The position numbers were made by a program, and so were the translations under genes. This document shows, piece by piece, positions 15,139 to 20,883 of a stretch of DNA of 20,883 nt. This stretch comes from Lachnospiraceae bacterium UBA7026 (GTDB lineage: Bacteria; Bacillota; Clostridia; Lachnospirales; Lachnospiraceae): NCBI GenBank assembly GCA_002494165.1, contig DLBH01000016.1, forward strand, positions 1 to 20,883. Reading direction: 5' to 3'. The notes under the pieces were generated by a model. The model saw nothing but the letters and a program-made list of their open reading frames with translations. It made no database searches and was not told the origin of the DNA. Numbering within the stretch: the stretch's first letter is position 1; each line of letters opens with the position of its first letter.

Positions 15139-18100
15139 ATGGAAATTAGGGGAAGACTGGAAGAAAAAAGATTGCTTTTGGAGATTGAGGGAAGGCTTGA
15201 TGCCGATAATGCCGACCAGGCGGACCAGAGGATCCAGGCCCTGCAGGAGGAGTTTCCTGCCGAACATATGACCATTGATGCCAAAGGCCTTGAATATATT
15301 TCTTCTGCCGGCCTTCGGGTCCTGATGAAATATGCCCGCAAGGACAGACAGCTTCGTGTAATCAATACTTCTGAGGAAGTTTATAACATTTTCTATATCA
15401 CCGGTTTTACGGATATCATGACCGTGGAGCAGAGCGAGGAGGCCAGGGCTGAATTCTCAAGCAATTTTACAGGCCTTAATGATACTACCTGGGAGTTTGA
15501 ATTCTCTTCTACGGTTCAGATGTTTGAAGACCAGGTGGCTGCCCATCCGGACCGGCTTGCTGTAACCAGCACGCAGATTTCCATGACTTATGATGAACTC
15601 AATGAGACATGTAACCGGATTGCCAACCTGCTCCACTTCTTTAATATCCAACATGATGATACCATTATGATCCTGCTGCCCAGATCTGTCATGACCTATG
15701 TTGCCAACATGGGTATTCTGAAGGCGGGCGCGTCTTTTGTGGTTGCCAATCTTTCCTACCCGGATGAGCGTATCAAGTTCATGTATGAGGATGCCGGCTG
15801 TAAATATATGATCACCACCCACAGGGTAGCCTTTGACCGGCTGGATCTTATTATAAGTCTGGGCAGGAGGCCGCTCTTCCTGGAGAGGATTATGACATCC
15901 CCCTGGACCGAGAACCCCGGCCTTCGTATCAATGAAGATGACCTGGCTTACTGTATCTATACTTCCGGATCTACCGGCAATCCCAAGGGTGTTATGATTG
16001 AGCACGGCAACCTGACCAACTTCCTCCACCACAATCCCAAGAACCATGAGACCATGGGGATCGTGGATAGGGGTACGGTAGAGCTGGCGGTGGCCCCGCT
16101 GACTTTTGACGTTTCCATCATGGAGGAGTTTATTCCCCTGACCTCGGGCATGACCGTGGCCCTGGCTACGGAGGAGGAGATTATGAATCCCCTCAAGATG
16201 CGTGATTTTATTATGAAGCATGGCGTGGATGCCATGTGCTGTACCCCCAGCTATTTCAGCAGTCTCCTGGCCCTGCCCCAGCTCAACGAAGCCCTGGGCA
16301 GAATTAAGGTGATTGACTTTGGTGCCGAGGCTTTCCCGGGCAGTCTTTATGATAAGATCCGGGCGGTGAATCCGGATGTTTATATCATGAATGGTTACGG
16401 TCCCACTGAGGCTACCATCAGCTGTACCATGAAGGTTATGGATGGGGGAGAAAATGTAACGATCGGTATTCCTAACAGTAATGTATATTGTTATATTGTA
16501 GATGATAACCTCAATGAACTTCCCCAGGGTCAGGTCGGCGAGCTGCTGATCTGTGGTCTGGGTGTCGGCAGGGGTTACAAGAACCTGCCGGAGAAGACCA
16601 AGGCAGTTTTCGTCAGCTTCCGGGGCATGAAGGCCTACCGGACGGGAGACCTGGCCTGTATTACAGAGGACGGGGAGATTGAGTACCATGGCAGACAGGA
16701 TTCCCAGATCAAGCTTCACGGTCTCCGTATCGAATTAGGAGAGATCGAGGAGAACATGAGCAAGCATCCGATGATCGACCTCTGTGCCGCAGCCCCCATT
16801 GAAAACCGTTATCTCTGCCTCTACTATACCGTGAAGGGACCCGTGGATAAGGAGGAGCTTAAGGCCTTTGCCAAAGAACATCTGGCCCACTATATGGTAC
16901 CGGAGATCTTTGTCCAGCTTGATGAGATGCCTCTGACGGCCAACATGAAGATTGACAGGAAGTCCCTGCCCAAGCCGGAGCTGCCCAAGGTGGAAGTACG
17001 GGAAGCAGAGACCCCCATGCAGGAGAAGATTCTGGAGAGAGTGCGGTCTGTCATCACTGACGCGGACATCGGAATTGACACCAACCTCTTTGATGCTGGT
17101 ATGTCCTCCCTGGATGTGATCGTTCTCTTAGGCTTCCTGGGCGATGAGTACCAGGTGGCCCTCAATATTAAAGATATGGAAGATAATCCTTCCGTTCTGC
17201 AGCTGGAGCAGATGATCCAGTCCAAGCCCAAGCTCAAGCAGCGGGAGAAGAAGGACCGTTACCCGGCCCTGATCATCCAGAGTGTGGATTACGTTCAGTG
17301 GGTGCAGGAAAATGCGCCGTCCCACACTATTCCGGTGATGATCACCATGGATGCCTCCGTGGACTCAGACCGGCTGCTTAAGGCCCTTAAGACGGCCATC
17401 CTTAATCATCCCGGCATGTCCAGCCGCTTCGAGATTGCCGATGGCAAGGTTTGGCAGATTCCCTGTGAGGATGTGTCCAAATATTATGAGCCGGAGATCG
17501 AGATGGTTTCCGAAGACCAGATGGCAGGAATCAAAGAGAAGCTGGCTTCGGAGCTGATGGATCCCAAAGACCTTCCACTTTATCTGATTCGTCTTTACGA
17601 GACGGAAGAGAAGAAACATCTCTTTATCCGCTTTGCCCACGCGATCACCGACGCTGACTCCATCGACATCCTGGTCAGAGATATCGCCCTGGCCTACGAA
17701 GGTAAGGAACTGGACAAGGAGTTTGCCACCATCTTTGACGCAGGCGATGAGAACTTTGAGTTTATGGAGTCGCCACTCTACGCCCAGACCCTGGGCTACT
17801 ACAGGCAGATGACAAAAGACATGGACGGCTGGATGAATGTGGAGGGAGACCTGAAGGAAGAGGAGATCCGCCTGGGAACTGCTGAGCGGACCCTGTCTGT
17901 AGGCAAGGACAAGATTCTGGATTACTGCAAAGAGACCAAGACTACGGCCAACTCTTTCTTTGCCGGTCTGACGGCCCTCACCTTTTCCGCCCTCACCGGC
18001 CAGGACCAGTCCTCCTATATGCTGGCCTACAACGGAAGAAATGACTACCGTTTTAATAATACCTTTGGTTTCTTTGCCACTCTGCTGCCTGTATGTGCCA

Positions 18101-18495
18101 AGGCTGACAAGGACAGAAGTTTCCATGATTTCCTTCTTGAAACCCAGAGGCAGCTGATCCGCACCATGGGCAACACAGCCATCCCCCTTGAGGAAATGAC
18201 TGGCCAGTTCCCCAATATGTTTGACTACCTCTTTGCTTTTCAGTCGGAGGAAGAGCAGATGACTATGGACGGCAAACCTCTTGAGCTGGAATGGCTTTCC
18301 GAGGATGTGGGAAGTTCCCTGACCAGGATGGTTGTCCAGATTCTGCCTCTCGAAGACAGTTACCAGATCCGGATCGACTATCATGCCAACCGTTACAGCC
18401 AGGCTTTTATGGACCATATGCTTGACTGTATGGAACAGATTGCCGCCATGGGTCTTGAGGGCCATCTCTTAGGGGAAATATTGGACCATGAGTAA
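15139..18495 (+). CDS. STAS-adenylation-carrier-condensation protein (single-module NRPS with fused regulatory domain)
   Basis: GGAGGAG at 15124-15130 sets the ATG; 1118 residues. Residues 1-98 are a STAS domain with LEYISSAGLRVL; S56 sits where SpoIIAA/RsbV proteins are phosphorylated. Residues about 115-615 are an adenylation domain: YTSGSTGNPKG at 274-284, FDVS with the amino-group-binding aspartate, NGYGPTEAT at 418-426, YRTGDLA at 500-506, GRQDSQIKLHGLRIELGEIE at 518-537, and catalytic K604. Residues about 625-710 are a carrier domain with phosphopantetheine serine S657 (GMSSLD). Residues about 725-1115 are condensation-like: the HHxxxDG motif reads AHAITDA (833-839), keeping the catalytic H834 and D838, and TFGFFATLLPV follows later. 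There is no thioesterase. It should activate one amino acid, tether it, and pass it to an acceptor. Manual comparison with GrsA gives a pocket near D-V-M-C-I-F-G-I-S-K, which I cannot assign. Confidence 0.88.
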   Translation: MEIRGRLEEKRLLLEIEGRLDADNADQADQRIQALQEEFPAEHMTIDAKGLEYISSAGLRVLMKYARKDRQLRVINTSEEVYNIFYITGFTDIMTVEQSEEARAEFSSNFTGLNDTTWEFEFSSTVQMFEDQVAAHPDRLAVTSTQISMTYDELNETCNRIANLLHFFNIQHDDTIMILLPRSVMTYVANMGILKAGASFVVANLSYPDERIKFMYEDAGCKYMITTHRVAFDRLDLIISLGRRPLFLERIMTSPWTENPGLRINEDDLAYCIYTSGSTGNPKGVMIEHGNLTNFLHHNPKNHETMGIVDRGTVELAVAPLTFDVSIMEEFIPLTSGMTVALATEEEIMNPLKMRDFIMKHGVDAMCCTPSYFSSLLALPQLNEALGRIKVIDFGAEAFPGSLYDKIRAVNPDVYIMNGYGPTEATISCTMKVMDGGENVTIGIPNSNVYCYIVDDNLNELPQGQVGELLICGLGVGRGYKNLPEKTKAVFVSFRGMKAYRTGDLACITEDGEIEYHGRQDSQIKLHGLRIELGEIEENMSKHPMIDLCAAAPIENRYLCLYYTVKGPVDKEELKAFAKEHLAHYMVPEIFVQLDEMPLTANMKIDRKSLPKPELPKVEVREAETPMQEKILERVRSVITDADIGIDTNLFDAGMSSLDVIVLLGFLGDEYQVALNIKDMEDNPSVLQLEQMIQSKPKLKQREKKDRYPALIIQSVDYVQWVQENAPSHTIPVMITMDASVDSDRLLKALKTAILNHPGMSSRFEIADGKVWQIPCEDVSKYYEPEIEMVSEDQMAGIKEKLASELMDPKDLPLYLIRLYETEEKKHLFIRFAHAITDADSIDILVRDIALAYEGKELDKEFATIFDAGDENFEFMESPLYAQTLGYYRQMTKDMDGWMNVEGDLKEEEIRLGTAERTLSVGKDKILDYCKETKTTANSFFAGLTALTFSALTGQDQSSYMLAYNGRNDYRFNNTFGFFATLLPVCAKADKDRSFHDFLLETQRQLIRTMGNTAIPLEEMTGQFPNMFDYLFAFQSEEEQMTMDGKPLELEWLSEDVGSSLTRMVVQILPLEDSYQIRIDYHANRYSQAFMDHMLDCMEQIAAMGLEGHLLGEILDHE

Positions 18496-20146
18496 GGACA
18501 GATTAGAAGACAACATAAAGAATAGCTTGGAGGACAAAGAGACAAAATTGAAGGATAGTCTGAAAGACAAAGAGACAAAATTGAAGGACAGCCTGAAAGA
18601 TAAAGAAACAAAATTGAAGGATAGTCTGAAAGACAAAGAAGCAAATTTAAAGGAAAACTTAAAAGACGAAGAAGCAAAATTAAAGAGTAGTTTAGAGGAG
18701 AAAAAAGAAGAAATAAAGGAAAAGGCAGGAAACCAACAGGCAGTAATAAAGGAGAAGTTAGAAGGCCAAGGGGAAAAAATAAAGGGAAAAGTAGAGGAGA
18801 TCGATGAAAAGAGAAAATCTATAAAGGTCTCTGACCATTTTACAGTGGGCAAGATGATCCGTTATACCCTCCTGCCTATCTTCTCTCTTCTGTGTACCTC
18901 CCTCTACGCTGTAGTAGACGGCTGGTTTATCGTGAATTTTACCGATGAGATCTCCTATGCGGCGGTGAATATGATGAGTCCCTATATCATCGTATTCCCC
19001 ACCGTGGGATTTATGCTGGGTACCGGTGGAAGTGCCCTGATCAGCATGGTGCTGGGTCAGGGGAACAAGGAGAGGGCCAGTCAGATCTTCAGTATGATCC
19101 TGCAGCTGGGCCTTATCCTGGCTGTCATCATGACGGCCCTGGAATTCCTGCTGATGGATCCCTTTGTGGACTGGCAGAAGGCGGATACGGCCCTCCATGC
19201 AGGCTGTATGGCCTACGGCAGGATCATCCTGATCGGCACCACATTTTCTGTCTTCCAGTATGCCTTCCAGAGCTTTCTGGTTATGGCGGACAAGCAGAAG
19301 CTGGCCTTTGCCGCCACCATCATTGCCGGTATGACCAATATGGTTTTCGATGCCATCTTCATCATCGTCTTCAAGTGGGGCCTGACCGGTGCAGCGGCAG
19401 CCTCCGTCATGGGCGAAGCATTGGCTGCCATCATTCCCGCCTACTTTATCTTCAAGGGAAAGGTGGACCAGCTGAAATATGCCCGTACCAATATGGAAGT
19501 AAAGGTGCTGGCCAAGGTTTGCAGCAACGGATCTTCGGAGATGCTGTCCTATATCGCCTCTTCCGTGGTGGGCATGCTGTATAATTACCAGCTCAATAAG
19601 CTGGCCGGCGAGGCTGGAATCAATGCCTATGGTACTCTCATGTACTTCGGCATCCTCTTCCTCTGCATTTTCACCGGATTTGACATGGAGGCCGTGCCGG
19701 TCATCGGCTACCAGTACGGTGCAGACAACAAGAAGGAATTGAAGAATCTTTTTAAGGTATGTTATACCATAATCGGTGCCTGCTGCCTCATCATTTTCGC
19801 GATCTCCTTTTTTGGCGCCGAGATGCTTTGCGGGATCTTCGTCCGCAACCATCCGGCACTCTTTGAGATGACGGTCCGGGCCTGCCGGATCTACAGCCCC
19901 ATGTATCTGTTCGCGGGACTGAATATCATGGCCTCGGCCCTCTTTACGGCCCTCAACAATGGACTGGTTTCGGCCATCATCTCCCTGGTGAGAAGTATGA
20001 TTCTGCCGGTGATCCTGGTCTTCTCCCTGCCCCTGATCTGGGGCCTGGATGGTGTCTGGATCTCCTCCGTGGCTTCGGAGGTAGGATGTTTTGCCCTGAG
20101 TCTGATCTTCATCCTTGTATTCAGGAAGAAGTATGGTTATCTCTAG
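18488..20146 (+). CDS. MATE-family efflux transporter with N-terminal 11-residue-repeat helix
   Basis: The ATG overlaps the synthetase stop by 8 bases (ATGAGTAA), and AGGGG at 18471-18475 lies upstream, so the two are translationally coupled. Residues 5-114 are ten consecutive 11-residue units, three of them identical (DKETKLKDSLK). Leu or Ile is usual at unit position 6, while position 10 is apolar in fewer units; Lys, Glu and Asp fill most of the rest. Residues about 118-552 are a MATE transporter with about 12 membrane helices, starting MIRYTLLPIFSLLCTSLYAVVDGWFIVNF, typical of bacterial DinF/NorM relatives. It should export a small molecule using a proton or sodium gradient, most simply the product of the synthetase before it. 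The repeat part is AT-rich with AAA/GAA codons, unlike the GC-rich transporter part, and looks like an added segment. MATE proteins usually have no such extension. Confidence 0.9.
   Translation: MSKDRLEDNIKNSLEDKETKLKDSLKDKETKLKDSLKDKETKLKDSLKDKEANLKENLKDEEAKLKSSLEEKKEEIKEKAGNQQAVIKEKLEGQGEKIKGKVEEIDEKRKSIKVSDHFTVGKMIRYTLLPIFSLLCTSLYAVVDGWFIVNFTDEISYAAVNMMSPYIIVFPTVGFMLGTGGSALISMVLGQGNKERASQIFSMILQLGLILAVIMTALEFLLMDPFVDWQKADTALHAGCMAYGRIILIGTTFSVFQYAFQSFLVMADKQKLAFAATIIAGMTNMVFDAIFIIVFKWGLTGAAAASVMGEALAAIIPAYFIFKGKVDQLKYARTNMEVKVLAKVCSNGSSEMLSYIASSVVGMLYNYQLNKLAGEAGINAYGTLMYFGILFLCIFTGFDMEAVPVIGYQYGADNKKELKNLFKVCYTIIGACCLIIFAISFFGAEMLCGIFVRNHPALFEMTVRACRIYSPMYLFAGLNIMASALFTALNNGLVSAIISLVRSMILPVILVFSLPLIWGLDGVWISSVASEVGCFALSLIFILVFRKKYGYL
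18533..18697 (+). repeat. 33-bp in-frame tandem repeats in the exporter gene
   Basis: Five 33-bp units start at 18533, 18566, 18599, 18632 and 18665. The first three differ by a few silent bases and encode the same 11 residues; the last two have diverged. The 11-residue periodicity continues in the protein on both sides (residues 5-114) although the DNA no longer matches. Confidence 0.9.
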
Positions 20147-20164
20147 GAAAGGGACGCGATTATT

Positions 20165-20214
20165 GCCGGGTAAGGGCTTGACCCCAGCCGGGTAAGGGCC
20201 TGACCCCAGCCGGG
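20165..20214. repeat. 22-bp tandem repeat, two copies plus GCCGGG
   Basis: Units GCCGGGTAAGGGCYTGACCC(CA) at 20165-20186 and 20187-20208 differ at one base, and a third GCCGGG follows. They lie directly after the exporter stop codon. No gene is seen from 20147 to 20438. Confidence 0.8.
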
Positions 20215-20307
20215 AAAACCGGTCATGGAGGATTGCCCTTGAATACAGTGTATCAATAGTTTAAGATATTAGATATTTAAAGATGTTAAATAGTTAAAGA
20301 TGATAAA

Positions 20308-20346
20308 GGACCAGTCTGGCTTATGCCGGGCCGGTTCTTTTGTTTT
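20308..20346 (+). terminator. Probable terminator of the three-gene operon
   Basis: A 13-base stem with G-U pairs and one mismatch (20308-20320 with 20325-20337) around TTAT, followed by a T-rich tract to 20346. It lies about 160 bases after the exporter stop. Confidence 0.65.
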
Positions 20347-20403
20347 AAGAGGGATTTGAGCCGGAAAGCAGGGAAGAAAGCCGTGAAAATAAAGAATTTT
20401 TTG

Positions 20404-20432
20404 TTTTTGGATGTTGGGAAATATAGTATAAT
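20404..20432 (+). promoter_or_regulatory. Promoter of the downstream RNA-like element
   Basis: A perfect TATAAT at 20427-20432 with a weak TTTTTG 17 bases upstream (20404-20409). Transcription would start near 20439. Confidence 0.5.
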
Positions 20433-20438
20433 AAAAAC

Positions 20439-20653
20439 ACATAATGGAAATAAAATAATGAATAATGAACATAGCATGATATAGTTTCCGAGTCTGTGGA
20501 CCTAAAGATTCATCCAGGGTCAGCAGACCGTCGTCCGGGGTAAGTCCGGACTCAGAGCCATACGGGAAACGGTATGACTTTCCGTGTTTGAGAAGGAGAC
20601 AGCGATACCAAGGGGGAGGACTGTCTGATTTTCCAGGCGGGTCTCCTCTTTTT
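20439..20653 (+). ncRNA. Unidentified structured RNA or attenuator leader
   Basis: From the promoter to a five-T tract this would be an RNA of about 215 bases with no reading frame of note. Stems visible: 20492-20502 with 20518-20528 (11 positions with a 2x2 internal loop), 20533-20538 with 20546-20551 (6 bp), 20559-20563 with 20572-20576 (5 bp). AGACAG at 20597-20602 can pair with CTGTCT at 20621-20626. Alternatively AGGAGAC at 20594-20600 pairs with GTCTCCT at 20641-20647, followed by C and five T. The last two share bases 20597-20600 and exclude each other, as in a terminator/antiterminator switch. I compared it by eye with the common riboswitch cores, T-box, 6S, SRP, RNase P and tmRNA and saw no match. 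Confidence 0.45.
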
Positions 20654-20699
20654 ATTATGCAGTCACGGGGCCAACAGCGGGCCCGGTCAGCAGTCCAGG

Positions 20700-20883
20700 C
20701 AGGATTTGAAACCTGCTGCGAGGCAAGATCTGTGACCTATGGCCAGTCAAGCTCCGTGGCCTGCGACGAGGCAGGATCTGTGACATGCGGCCAAACAAGC
20801 TTTGTGGCTCGCAGTCAGACAAGATCTGTGGCCTGTGGCCAGGTAAGATCTGTGGCCGCGGCCAGGCAAGATCTGTGGCTCGT
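20700..20883. repeat. 24-bp tandem repeat array running off the window end
   Basis: Units of the form CAAGATCTGTGGCCTGTGGC plus four bases start at 20700, 20724, 20748, 20772, 20796, 20820, 20844 and 20867, so the spacing is 24 bp six times and 23 bp once. Units differ at several positions. There are no unique spacers between them. One frame, from an ATG at 20657, is open across the array to the window end and would give an 8-residue repeat (RSVACGQx type). No ribosome site precedes that ATG and the 23-bp spacing shifts the last unit out of phase, so coding is doubtful. Confidence 0.85.

Noticed and set aside
15457..16719. 420-codon minus-strand frame inside the synthetase
   Set aside because: Antisense to the adenylation domain; open only because of codon composition.
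15139..18495. Two or more separate genes (STAS protein, NRPS) joined by error
   Set aside because: The frame is continuous with no internal ribosome site or stop at the STAS/adenylation junction, so a real fusion is the simplest reading.
17365..19852. Long minus-strand frames of 366 and 364 codons under the synthetase and exporter
   Set aside because: Both are antisense to well-supported domains and have His/Gln-rich, non-protein-like composition.
20439..20653. Known riboswitch, T-box, 6S or SRP RNA
   Set aside because: None of the conserved core sequences of these families could be found by eye; it is kept only as an unidentified element.
20700..20883. CRISPR array
   Set aside because: The 24-bp units abut directly with no unique spacers, and no cas gene is near.

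Overview
The window looks like a chromosomal segment of a Clostridia bacterium, most likely Lachnospiraceae. The grounds are a GC content near the middle of the range, strong GGAGG-type ribosome binding sites, hairpin-plus-T-run terminators, and gene types common in that family (AGCS symporter, RsbU-type phosphatase, DUF2142 membrane protein, SPL-like radical SAM protein). The assignment is by protein style and not by a database search.

Left part (1-4632): two paralogous small secreted proteins, the first cut by the window edge, lie either side of a zinc-ribbon membrane protein whose C-terminus appears frameshifted. A 5'-truncated remnant (2319-2744), a Nudix hydrolase and a radical SAM protein of the 'mobile pair B' type without its usual partner follow. 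The gaps hold hairpins and a cluster of short TGAGC-type inverted repeats.

Middle part (4633-13107): a DUF2142 membrane protein is read leftward from a near-consensus promoter at 6895-6923. Opposite it, after a 35-bp tandem repeat and a terminator with no obvious gene in front of it, is a methionine sulfoxide reductase A-B fusion with an expanded insert and a C-terminal membrane tail. Next come a membrane-anchored PP2C (RsbU/SpoIIE-type) phosphatase, a RelA/SpoT-domain (p)ppGpp synthetase with its own terminator, and a sodium:alanine symporter with a very strong terminator.

Right part (13108-20883): a roughly 195-bp nested inverted repeat precedes a tight three-gene operon from 13682 to 20146. 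It encodes a C69-family N-terminal-nucleophile hydrolase, a 1118-residue protein with the order STAS - adenylation - carrier - condensation, and a MATE exporter with ten 11-residue repeats at its N-terminus. Spacing is 2 bp between the first two genes and the last two overlap by 8 bp. I read this as a small single-module peptide or amide synthetase with a hydrolase and an exporter. Its fused STAS domain keeps the position of the serine that is phosphorylated in SpoIIAA/RsbV, so the synthetase may be controlled by partner switching; the PP2C phosphatase 3.5 kb upstream is a candidate eraser of that phosphate. No kinase, phosphopantetheinyl transferase or thioesterase is visible here. This is the most unusual system in the window. 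Downstream are an uncharacterised RNA-like leader with a terminator (about 20439-20653) and a 24-bp tandem repeat that runs off the end of the window.
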